Shown here piece by piece: positions 7,985-14,884 of a DNA stretch of 43,482 nt. How positions within the stretch are numbered: the first letter of the stretch is position 1; every line of letters starts with the position of its first letter. The translations under genes and the position numbers were made by a program. The notes below the pieces were generated by a model that saw nothing but the letters and a program-made list of their open reading frames with translations, made no database searches and was not told where the DNA came from. The stretch comes from Symbiobacteriaceae bacterium. Its GTDB lineage: Bacteria; Bacillota; Sulfobacillia; Symbiobacteriales; Symbiobacteriaceae. Where the stretch lies: contig JARBUG010000034.1 of the NCBI GenBank assembly GCA_029239785.1, positions 1 through 43,482 on the forward strand, read 5' to 3'.

Positions 7985-9086
7985 GGCCGCTTACCTCGCT
8001 CAGGTAGACAACCCGCTCTTCCTTGATCGACCGCTCGGCGGCCAGGGCCACCAGCAGGCTGTCGTAGGCGATTTGCAGGTCGGCCCAGGGCTTTTTGCCC
8101 GTGCGGCAGGTCTCCAGAAACTCGGTTCGTTCCCGTTGACCGCCGATGTGCCAGGGGCTGAAGGTATCACGGTCCGGCACGATGTAGCGCAGGTCCCCGA
8201 AGGGGCCGCCCGACAGGCCGATCTTTTTGTTGGCGTAGGCGACCATTTGGGCGCCGGTTTCGCCGATCAGGCCGATTTCGAGCCCTTCTTCGGCGAGGTT
8301 GTTGGGCCTGAGGTAGAGGCAGAGGCCGAGGTTGGCGCGGGCGTCGTTTTCGTACTCGACCGTCACCCAGGCGTTGTCGATCACCTGGCTGTCGGTGACC
8401 GTCAGAGGCTCAGCGCCGTCCTGCTGGACGTACCACCAGCCCACTTCCGTCGGCTGCCCCTGCCGGATCACGTGCTGGCCGCCCATGGCGAAGACTTTCT
8501 TCGGGCGGCTGCCGGCGAACCAGTTGAACAGATCAAAGTGGTGGCAGTTCTTCTCGACCAGTGACCCGCCGCTGGCCTCCTGGCTGTAGAACCAGGGGTT
8601 GGGCGGAAAACTGGCCCGGAACTCCTTGCACCAGAGCATGGTGACGGGGCCAAACTGCCCGTCGGCCAGAATCTCAGCCATTTTGTTATAAAGGTGCGAG
8701 TACCGGTAGACGAGGCCGATTTGCACCTGCCTGCCGCTGGTTTCGGCGGCCTTGAGGACCGCGTGGGCGCCTTCCACCGTGGTGGCGAGGGGCTTTTCCA
8801 GCAGCACGTGCTTGCCGGCCTTGAGCGCCGCTTCCGCCACCGGGTGGTGGAGGAAGTTCGGCACGGTGATGATGATGCCGTCCAGGTCGGGCTGGGTGAC
8901 CAGCTCCTCCCAGCGGGTGCAGATGCGGGGCTGGTGGCCCGTAGCAGCGGCCAGCCGCTCGGCGGCAGCAGCGTCGCGGTCGCAAACGGCCGCGATCTGC
9001 ACATCCGGGAGGAGCCTGAAGCCATGTGCGTGTTCCATGCCCATGTAGCCCGCACCCACGATCCCGAGACGTACCTGCGCTGCCAT
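7977..9086 (-). CDS. Gfo/Idh/MocA-family NAD(P)-dependent sugar oxidoreductase
   Basis: 369-residue dehydrogenase. It has an N-terminal Rossmann fold with VGAGYMGMEHAHGF, then the family hallmark EKPLATTVEGA (catalytic Lys) at about residue 95-105, and the C-terminal alpha/beta domain with KNCHHFDLFNWFAGSRP, which carries the conserved His/Asp region. Members oxidise or reduce hydroxyls of sugars, inositols and glycosides. ATG start at 9086 with GGAGG eight bases upstream, 2 bp after nanE; overlaps the downstream isomerase by 8 bp. Context suggests action on a monosaccharide or glycoside delivered by the ABC importer. Substrate and cofactor preference cannot be read from sequence alone. Confidence 0.88.
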   Translation of the reverse strand: MAAQVRLGIVGAGYMGMEHAHGFRLLPDVQIAAVCDRDAAAAERLAAATGHQPRICTRWEELVTQPDLDGIIITVPNFLHHPVAEAALKAGKHVLLEKPLATTVEGAHAVLKAAETSGRQVQIGLVYRYSHLYNKMAEILADGQFGPVTMLWCKEFRASFPPNPWFYSQEASGGSLVEKNCHHFDLFNWFAGSRPKKVFAMGGQHVIRQGQPTEVGWWYVQQDGAEPLTVTDSQVIDNAWVTVEYENDARANLGLCLYLRPNNLAEEGLEIGLIGETGAQMVAYANKKIGLSGGPFGDLRYIVPDRDTFSPWHIGGQRERTEFLETCRTGKKPWADLQIAYDSLLVALAAERSIKEERVVYLSEVSGHA

Positions 9087-9088
9087 GC

Positions 9089-9766
9089 TTATCGCCTCCG
9101 GATGGCGCTGGTGAAACGGCGGGTGATCTCCTGAGGCCGGGTGATGGCCGAGCCGACGACCACGGCGTGGGCGCCGGCGTTCAGCGCCGCCACCGCCTCT
9201 TCGGGCGTCCAGATGCGCCCTTCGGCGATGACCGGAACGCTGACCGCCTGGACAAAGGCCCGGACCAGGTCGGGCTGGAAGCAGGAGACTTCACGGGTCT
9301 CTTCCGTGTAACCGGACATGGTGGTGGCCACGGCGTCGGCGCCTGCGGCGGCGGCCGACAGCGCCTCCTCCAGGGTGGCGCAGTCGGCCAGCACCTGCTT
9401 GCCCAGTTCGGCATGAATCCGCCGGATCAGGCCCGCCAGGTCGTCGGCGCCCGGGCGGTGCCGCCCGGTGCCGTCGATGGCGATCAGGTCTGCACCGGCG
9501 CCGGCCACTTCGGCGGCCGCCGCAAAGTGAGGCGTAATGTAGACCTCGAAGCCGGGCACCACCACTTTTTTCAGTCCGATAATGGGGAGGCGGGTGGCGC
9601 TGCGAATGGCGGCAATGTCCGGTCCTCCGTTGGCCCGAATCCCGGCGGCGCCGCCTTCTTCGGCCGCCCGTGCCATGGCTGCCATGATGTCGGACCCGTG
9701 CAACGGTTCGTCATCGAGGGCCTGGCAGGATACGATGAGCTGGCCACGGATCTGCTCCAGGATCAT
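9089..9766 (-). CDS. nanE: N-acylglucosamine-6-phosphate / ManNAc-6-P 2-epimerase (NanE family)
   Basis: 225-residue (beta/alpha)8 epimerase converting ManNAc-6-phosphate to GlcNAc-6-phosphate in the cytosol. Typical NanE stretches are LIVSCQALDDEPLHG at the start, GAAGIRANGGPDIAAIR, PIIGLKKVV, DLIAIDGTGRHRP, VLADCATLEEAL, ATTMSGYT and VIAEGRIWTPEEA. The frame is open 50 codons further upstream, but the start at 9766 has GGAGGAG ten bases before it and gives the usual NanE length. No nanA, nagA or nagB is present in the window, so the source of ManNAc-6-P is unclear; a ManNAc-containing polysaccharide is one possibility. It lies 64 bp after the DUF4855 gene. Confidence 0.9.
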   Translation of the reverse strand: MILEQIRGQLIVSCQALDDEPLHGSDIMAAMARAAEEGGAAGIRANGGPDIAAIRSATRLPIIGLKKVVVPGFEVYITPHFAAAAEVAGAGADLIAIDGTGRHRPGADDLAGLIRRIHAELGKQVLADCATLEEALSAAAAGADAVATTMSGYTEETREVSCFQPDLVRAFVQAVSVPVIAEGRIWTPEEAVAALNAGAHAVVVGSAITRPQEITRRFTSAIRRR

Positions 9767-9830
9767 GAATGGTCGTCTCCTCCCGTGAAGGGGGTGGGCA
9801 GGCGAATCGCTCACCCGCCTCCAACTTGCT

Positions 9831-11536
9831 TTACTGAAGCGGGGGCACTTCGGTGGAATCCTGACTGGTGCGGCCGGGGCCTTCCGGTTCGCCGGGAATG
9901 GGATCGTTGATGCCATTTCCGTCGCCGGGGTGGTTACTCGGCTTGTAGGTTCCCTTCACCCACTGGTACGCCAGATCATACATCTGCCGGACTTCGGGAT
10001 AGGGGCTCTTCGCCGCGTAGCTGAGGGTCCGGACCTGCTGGTACCAGTTGCTGAAGGCGTGCATGTAGCCGGTTTTGACGCCGTAGTCCATGTACTGAAG
10101 GAACTTGGTCCGGGCCGCTGCGCCGGCGGCATTCATCTGCAGAATCCGGTTGTCCAGTTCCATTTCGATGCCCATGCCGTACTGGTCGGCCATGTCGGCG
10201 TTGGCCTGGAGCCGGTCTACGGTGACGGCGTGGAACGCGTAGTTGGGCTGCATGTTGACCTGATCGAAACCGATCTGCTGCCAGCGGCGGAAACCTTCAG
10301 CCTGCACCGCCGGAATCCAGTTGACCTTGTAGCCCCGGTCGTGGACGTAGCGTATTACGTCGCTCATTACCTGTTCTTCCACAGGGCTCAGGTTATACCG
10401 CACGGTTTCGCTGTACCAATAGAAGCCGACCAGTTCAAGGTTCTGGTAGCCGGCGGCGTTCCAACGGGCCAGCGCCTGGTCGACGTACCAGCGGCTGACC
10501 TTGCTGCGGTTGGCTGCGGCCTGGTCGGCGCCGACGAGGTCGTGGTTGAAGTTCTCGGTGACGCCGTCGCCGTCCACGTCGCCAAAGTTGGCCTGGAGCG
10601 GTGAGGCGTACGGGATGGTGATGACGACCTTCGCCTTGTGGCTGTGGTCGTTCAGTTCCTGCCGGGCCGTGGCGACCGTGCCGTCGAGGGCGGCGAGCTG
10701 GTTGCTGGCGTCAAAGGTGTGGGCCAGGTAGGCTTCCCAGTCGGCCTTATTGGAGGGGTTGGCCACCGGGCCGTAGTCACGGCCGGAAGCCGCCTTCGCC
10801 AGGGGAATGAAGAGAAAGCTGTCGTAGAACCAGTCGCGGCTGCTGCCGCTCGGATCGACGTAGGTGACGTAGGGCTTGAACTCGGCCTCGGTCCAGGTGA
10901 TCAGGCTCGGGTCGGCCGGGTAGGCGCCGCCGTAAATGAGCACCTGCTGGCTGGCGCCGCCGGTCTGGGCGCCGGCCCGGGGGAAGCCGAGGCGGGGCTG
11001 GGGCTGGGCGGGCGAGGGCTGCGGCTTGACCGCATCGGCGGTGATTTCCGGCTGTCCGAAGGCCTGGATTTCATCGATGAAGACCCAGACGTTGGTGGGA
11101 ATCTCGACTTTGATGTACCGGCCGATGTAGCTGAAGCCGTCCACGGTGTACTTCTGGAAGAGGCTGCCGGTGGCGGAGAGATCGGTTTTGGTGCCGACCG
11201 TGCCGAGGGTGGTCCAGGCGACACCGTTCTGAGACAGGGAGAAGGTGACGGTTTGCGGGAAGTAGACGCCCCAGCCCTTGTTTTGGAAGAAGCTGGCCTG
11301 CACCTGACGGACGGTCATGTGGCGTTGATTCCGTCGGTCAGTTCCCGGTTAGCGGTGTCGGCCCAGCTCTTTTCGCTGCCGGCCCACATGGTGTCCGGGT
11401 AGGGAACTTCAATGGTGTAGGGTTTGTTGAGTGCCAAGTTGACGTCGGCGGGAGCTTCGCTTGCGCCTGCGGGGACGGCGGCCAGGGTCAGGAGCGCTGC
11501 GGAGAGCGCAGCCGCCAGGAGCTTGCGTGTGGACAT
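9831..11536 (-). pseudogene. DUF4855 carbohydrate-active-type protein split inside its discoidin domain
   Basis: Two adjoining frames look like pieces of one secreted protein. The first (11536 to 11315, 73 residues, AAAGGAG 8 bases upstream) has a signal peptide (MSTRKLLAAALSAALLTLAA, cleavage near PAGASEA) and the beginning of an F5/8 C domain (NLALNKPYTIEVPYPDT, ANRELTDG), then stops. The second (11318 to 9831) resumes at TVRQVQASFFQNKGWGVYFP, the middle of the same domain, and continues into a DUF4855 region (YGGAYPADPSLITWTEAEF, WYVDQALARWNAAGYQNLEL, YGMGIEMELDNRI). The piece usually joining DGxxG to the IDLG strand, about 20-30 residues, is missing and the frame changes. The join is an ATGA overlap, so the second part could still be translated, but it would lack a signal peptide. 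The intact ancestor was probably a cell-surface glycan-binding or glycan-cleaving protein at the head of the operon. Confidence 0.75.
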
Positions 11537-11902
11537 CTCTCGTACTCCTTTGGTTCGAGTATTTGAAGGTTTTCTCCTCCGTTTTTGCAGATTCGGCCCC
11601 CGCGGTGGGTCGAGTCGGGCTGTTCGGAGAAGATAACCTGCAATCTTGAAGATGTCCTTCATGCATTTCGTCGGATTGCGGAGGATTCCTCCTCTGAGTG
11701 GAGGAGATTTTGATAGTACTTTGGGAGGATTTTGACGTAGACTCTCTGGTTTTGATGAAGAATCCCTCCAAACAGGTCGTGCAACTTTGGAGATCAGGTA
11801 ACCGTTTTGACGCGGAAAGCCGCCACCGTTACACGATGGCGGCTCGATACGGTCTTGCGCGCGGCTCGGGTTGAGCGTGCACCGACCTGCGCGCTGCGCA
11901 GG
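11537..11902. other. Gene-free 366 bp: leader of the DUF4855 operon and 3' hairpin of the next gene
   Basis: No credible gene. On the minus strand, leading into the DUF4855 gene, the motif CAAAATCCTCC or a close variant occurs near 11724 and 11703 with related AGGAATCCTCC near 11685; these spaced repeats could be regulator sites but there is no independent support. At 11818-11844 an 8-bp perfect stem (AGCCGCCA / TGGCGGCT) lies 58 bp beyond the stop of the hypothetical gene at 11903; it lacks a good U-run and may be a weak terminator. No clear sigma-A promoter was recognised. Confidence 0.4.
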
Positions 11903-12505
11903 TTATGCTTCTTGGGTGGGCTCGGGAGGCGGGGCAGACTTCTTCTTTGAAGCCTGCTTCGTGTTATTGGAGGCTGCCGCATCGCCGGGGGACTCGCCCT
12001 TCCGGCGACGGCGGCGCACTTTCTTCTCGGGTGCGGGGCGCCCCCCGGCGATGCCCTGCCGCTTCTTGGCGAGGCCCTCGCGGAGGTTGAATGTGAAGCA
12101 GGGGCGGCCCAGCTTGTCACGGTCAAGCTTGAGGTCGCACTGGAGTTTCGTACTGGGCCGCATCTGCGGGTACTGCTCATAGACCCCGCCGATGTGGAAT
12201 CCAAGGTTCGTCTCCCAGTCGCGGGGCTTCATCAGGTCGACGCCCGCTGCTTCGAAATAGAGGGCGACCGCTTCGGTGATGGGGTCGGCACCGACCCAAT
12301 ACTTCATGTTATCGCGGGTGACACCCAGAAAGTGGTGGAGGTTCGACAGGATCAGCTCGGTCGCTTCGACGTTGGTCCTGGTACTGCCGCTCTTCTCGGT
12401 CTCGACCTGAGCCGGAGCCCGCTTCGCCTTGGTGACCTTGTAGGAACCAACCCGTTCGAAATTCAGACCGTTATTCTCCGGGGTGCCTCCGTCCATGTGC
12501 GACAC
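11903..12505 (-). CDS. Hypothetical protein with basic C-terminal tail
   Basis: 200 residues, not assigned to a family. The start is GTG at 12505 with GGAGGAGGAG ending six bases before it, which supports a real gene. The N-terminal 30 residues are polar (NFERVGSYKVTKAKRAP). Residues about 45-150 look globular (ELILSNLHHFLGVTRDNMKY, ALYFEAAGVDLMKPRDWETN, LKLDRDKLGRPCFTFNLRE). The last 50 residues are lysine/arginine- and alanine-rich (KKVRRRRRKGE), low in complexity and probably disordered, which would suit nucleic-acid binding. It stands alone between the DUF4855 operon and the repeat region, with no promoter or partner that hints at a role. Confidence 0.65.
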   Translation of the reverse strand: MSHMDGGTPENNGLNFERVGSYKVTKAKRAPAQVETEKSGSTRTNVEATELILSNLHHFLGVTRDNMKYWVGADPITEAVALYFEAAGVDLMKPRDWETNLGFHIGGVYEQYPQMRPSTKLQCDLKLDRDKLGRPCFTFNLREGLAKKRQGIAGGRPAPEKKVRRRRRKGESPGDAAASNNTKQASKKKSAPPPEPTQEA

Positions 12506-12670
12506 GTCGAACTCCTCCTCCAGTCAAGGCGAATCTTTTCCAGCCATCACCCGGTCCTGTAAGCCGTTGACATGTCCAGTGTATAGCATATCTACCCCAG
12601 TGTCTAGGTGTACGATAAATATTTTTTGTAACGTTTGTGCAACATTACCGGGCGGGATCGGGTGACAGGT

Positions 12671-12959
12671 GTTGCGTTGGGGTCGATCGGGTTTTTGGGG
12701 AGGTCTTCGGAAAGGGTTGGGGTCGATCGGGAACGCTCGGAGACACTTGGGAACGTTTGGAAACGTTCGGGGACGCTTGGGGCGACGCTCGACAATACGG
12801 GAAACGCCCGCCGGAGTAAGTCCGGGGGCGTTTGTATGTGATCTCTCGGGAACGTTCGGGAACGCTTGGGAACCGTCGGGAAGCCTCGGGGACCTTTGCG
12901 AAGGTCTGGAGAGCGCTGAGATAACCCGGGAGCATTCGGGAAGCGAATCATGCGCCTGG
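12671..12959. repeat. Degenerate tandem repeat with exact 10-bp period, interrupted by a hairpin
   Basis: Eleven consecutive 10-bp units fill 12671-12780, all ending in GG; the best-kept are GAACGCTCGG, GAACGTTTGG, AAACGTTCGG and GGACGCTTGG, and GGTCGATCGG occurs twice. A 69-bp interruption (12781-12849) holds a long hairpin. The same period then resumes at 12850 (GAACGTTCGG, GAACGCTTGG, GAACCGTCGG, GAAGCCTCGG and weaker units to about 12959). Consensus GAACGYTYGG, with a palindromic GAACGTTC core. Because the period is not a multiple of three, all reading frames look repetitive; none has a ribosome binding site, so this is taken as non-coding. Confidence 0.8.
12802..12833. repeat. 32-bp hairpin inside the 10-bp repeat array
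   Basis: Outer arms AAACGCCC and GGGCGTTT pair perfectly; after one unpaired G an inner stem CCGGA / TCCGG closes a 5-base loop GTAAG, giving 13 base pairs. There is no U-run, so it is not an obvious terminator. It sits where the regular 10-bp array is interrupted. Confidence 0.8.
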
Positions 12960-13248
12960 AGGGACCCGCGAATCCCCGGAAGTAGCGACGATGGTCGGGA
13001 ACTGTCACCCGCGGTCTGAAATTGACCCACCATGGCGAAGTAGTTGACCCACTAGGGTAGGGGTATGGCCAATTGACCAGGCATGGCTATACCGAAGTCA
13101 TGCGAACCCCCTAGAGGCACTCCATGAAGAAACGGGCGGTTTCCTTTAACTACATAACCCATAAGTCGTCGAGTAGGCGTGTCAAGTGGGTGCGGGCGCC
13201 ACAGTTCTGTCGTACCTGGCAGCAACCCATTCGTTTGGTAACGGAACA

Positions 13249-13397
13249 GGGACATTATTTTGCTGCAGATTTCGCAGATGACGCAGATAAAGACCAGATA
13301 AAACCTGCATATCCCAGTGTCCAGCGGGATACGCAGATTATGTTCCGGATGAATCATCTGCGAAATCTGCGGCATCTGCGGCGACAAATATGTCTCC
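13249..13397. repeat. About 150-bp imperfect hairpin with 9-bp-repeat arms (element 1)
   Basis: The left arm has GCAGAT at 13265, 13274 and 13283, exact 9-bp steps; the right arm has ATCTGC at 13356, 13365 and 13374, also 9-bp steps. The flanks (GGACAT / ATGTCTCC) and an inner pair (CTGCATATCCC 13305-13315 / GGGATACGCAG 13326-13336) extend the pairing. Both strands could fold into one long stem. No ribosome binding site or conserved protein is seen; frames across it are cysteine/isoleucine-rich by-products. Confidence 0.75.
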
Positions 13398-13439
13398 ATG
13401 CCCGGAAGAATCGGGCCGGCGTCTGCTGCGACCGTGTGG

Positions 13440-13483
13440 ATAGGCGCCTGCATGGTCATGCAATACGACCAGCAGGCGCCTAT
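13440..13483. repeat. Stem-loop, 12-bp perfect outer stem
   Basis: ATAGGCGCCTGC at 13440-13451 pairs with GCAGGCGCCTAT at 13472-13483, and an inner TGGTC/GACCA adds five pairs around a 9-base loop. No U-run follows on either strand. It lies between the two large hairpins inside the IS21-like element. Confidence 0.7.
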
Positions 13484-13525
13484 TCTTCGGATCGTCCGGG
13501 TTAACTGATAATCGGGAGTTTATTC

Positions 13526-13681
13526 GGCCACGGATTACACGGATTACACGGATAATGGAGACAGGACACAGATTGACCAGGTCTATACGTCGGGTATGTG
13601 CGGTTTCTTGACCGCCCGATTTTGGGCCTGGTCATCCGTGTTCTTGCCCGGAAATCCGCGTAATCCGCGTAATCCGTGGCC
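13526..13681. repeat. About 156-bp hairpin with 9-bp-repeat arms (element 2)
   Basis: The left arm (13526-13583) starts GGCCACGGATTACACGG and has CACGGAT at 13529, 13538 and 13547. The right arm (13626-13681) is its imperfect reverse complement over about 56 bases, with ATCCGYG at 13654, 13663 and 13672. Both arms therefore consist of 9-bp tandem units, and both end in GACCAGG / CCTGGTC around a loop of about 42 bases. The architecture matches element 1, although the unit sequence differs. Confidence 0.8.
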
Positions 13682-13731
13682 ATATTATGTCTTTTCCCGT
13701 AATAGAATCGGGCCGAAGTCGAACGCGGACG

Positions 13732-13765
13732 CGCCGAGGACATTACCCTCGGCGTGCACTTTTTT
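13732..13765 (+). terminator. Terminator-like hairpin facing right, no upstream gene
   Basis: CGCCGAGG (13732-13739) pairs with CCTCGGCG (13747-13754), and six T residues follow at 13760-13765. It fits an intrinsic terminator on the plus strand, but no plus-strand gene precedes it. It may be a leftover of a lost gene within the element. Confidence 0.45.
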
Positions 13766-13878
13766 GAGGTTTGAGCATGGGCCGGGGCGTTCCATAGACC
13801 TGATAACCGCCGGTGGTATGGTCAGCTTAACCACGAGCGGTGGGTCAGATTTCGGTTGCCCGTGACAGAACGTGATTC

Positions 13879-14766
13879 TTAGCCCCGCGCAGCCTCCTCA
13901 GCCAGGGCAATGGCGCCCAGCACCCCGGCCCGTTCGCCCAACCCCGGCGGCACAATGTACTGGTCGATATCCTCCAGGATCGCCGGCGCCTCCACGTAGC
14001 CATTCAGCAGCGCCTGCACCCGCGCCCGGACCAGCGGGAAGAGATGCGCCTGCCCCATCACCCCGCCGCCCAGAATGATGCGCTGGGGCGAGAGCGTGCA
14101 GACCAGGTTCATGAGGCCCAGGGCCAGGTACTCCGCCTCCAGGGCCCAGGCCGGGTGGTCGGGTGGCAGCTCCGCCGCCTTCCTCCCCCACCGCCGCTCA
14201 AGCGCCGGGCCGGCAGCCAGCCCCTCCAGGCAGTCGCCGTGGTACGGGCAGAACCCGGCGTACGGGTCGGCCTGCCGGTCGTGGGGAATGCGCATGTGAC
14301 CCATTTCGGGGTGAATCATGCCGTGCATGAGGCGGCCGGCCAGCATGCCGCCGCCCCCGATGCCCGTGCCCACGGTCAGGTAGACGAAGGTGTCGAGCCC
14401 GGCGGCGGCGCCCCAGCGGTACTCGCCCAGGGCGGCGGCGTTCACGTCTGTGTCAAAGCCCACAGGCACGCCCAGGGCGGCCGCAATCGGGCCCCGCACG
14501 TCGGCATTGCGCCAGCCGGGCTTGGGCGTCGAGGTCACGAATCCATATGTAGGTGAAGCCGGGTTCGGGTCGACCGGCCCGAAGGAGCCCACCCCCACTG
14601 CTGCGACCGGCTCGGGCTGCTCCCGGAAGAAGGCCACCACCCGGGCAAGTGTCTCCTCGGGGGTGGTGGTGGGAAAGCGGGTCACGGGCCGCAGGTCGTG
14701 CGGCCCCGTGCCCACTGCGCATACAAACTTGGTGCCGCCTGCTTCCACTGCACCGAATAAAGGCAT
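13879..14766 (-). CDS. ROK-family sugar kinase, fructokinase-like
   Basis: 295-residue cytosolic kinase phosphorylating a hexose with ATP. It shows the N-terminal phosphate loop [33 protein letters not shown] with the catalytic Asp, [11 protein letters not shown] (adenosine/phosphate motif) and the ROK zinc site EMGHMRI ... [20 protein letters not shown]. The [10 protein letters not shown] form with early AGGTK is typical of the YdhR/GmuE/ScrK fructokinase branch rather than NagK or NanK. ATG start with GAGGAG nine bases upstream. It is transcribed alone, 60 bp downstream of the terminator that follows the TerC gene. Its 3' end is 12 bp from the IS21-like element, so its own terminator may have been displaced. 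Confidence 0.88.
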   Translation of the reverse strand: MPLFGAVEAGGTKFVCAVGTGPHDLRPVTRFPTTTPEETLARVVAFFREQPEPVAAVGVGSFGPVDPNPASPTYGFVTSTPKPGWRNADVRGPIAAALGVPVGFDTDVNAAALGEYRWGAAAGLDTFVYLTVGTGIGGGGMLAGRLMHGMIHPEMGHMRIPHDRQADPYAGFCPYHGDCLEGLAAGPALERRWGRKAAELPPDHPAWALEAEYLALGLMNLVCTLSPQRIILGGGVMGQAHLFPLVRARVQALLNGYVEAPAILEDIDQYIVPPGLGERAGVLGAIALAEEAARG

Positions 14767-14826
14767 GTCGTATGGCTCCTCTGCGTTGACGTCTCTCCCC
14801 CACCCTACTGAAGCAGAGCTTGCGTG

Positions 14827-14875
14827 TCAAACAAAAAGGGGCCTGCATCCAGCCGTTACGCCAGATGCAGGCCCC
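14827..14875 (-). terminator. Intrinsic terminator of the TerC gene
   Basis: A perfect 12-bp stem, GGGGCCTGCATC (14838-14849) with GATGCAGGCCCC (14864-14875), is followed on the minus strand by TTTTTGTTTG. It lies 10 bp past the stop at 14885 and separates this transcript from the ROK kinase gene. Confidence 0.92.
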
Positions 14876-14884
14876 GATCGAAGG

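Larger units (their letters stand above)
13003..13867. mobile_element. Non-autonomous IS21-like element (865 bp), no transposase
   Basis: The left end starts TGTCACCCGCGGTCTGAAAT and continues TTGACCCACC; the reverse complement of the right end starts TGTCACGGGCAACCGAAAT and continues with CTGACCCACC at the same distance. Ungapped identity is 20 of the first 29 bases, and both ends carry a second TTGACC/CTGACC copy about 22 bp further in. TG-starting ends with internal repeated motifs are typical of the IS21 family. The bases next to the ends read GGAAC on the left and GAACG on the right, a 4-bp GAAC target duplication. No istA/istB-like frame is inside. The interior holds two large hairpins and two smaller stems instead. 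Family naming is by resemblance; the boundaries are better supported than the family. Confidence 0.55.

Noticed and set aside
12524..13033. Minus-strand frames with repeated FPNVPERSRTFP-like peptides
   Set aside because: All three frames look alike because the DNA has a 10-bp period; there is no ribosome binding site, so these are not taken as proteins.
13003..13080. End of a complete IS21 element with istA/istB
   Set aside because: No transposase or helper ATPase frame exists between the two ends, so only a non-autonomous form is proposed.
13052..13743. Frames with VICVICEIC and NPCNPCNPW type peptides
   Set aside because: They are translations of the 9-bp repeat arms of the two hairpin elements; no initiation signals.
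13879..14766. ROK kinase as N-acetylmannosamine kinase partner of nanE
   Set aside because: The [10 protein letters not shown] zinc region and AGGTK loop match the fructokinase branch, and the gene is a separate transcript more than 4 kb from nanE.
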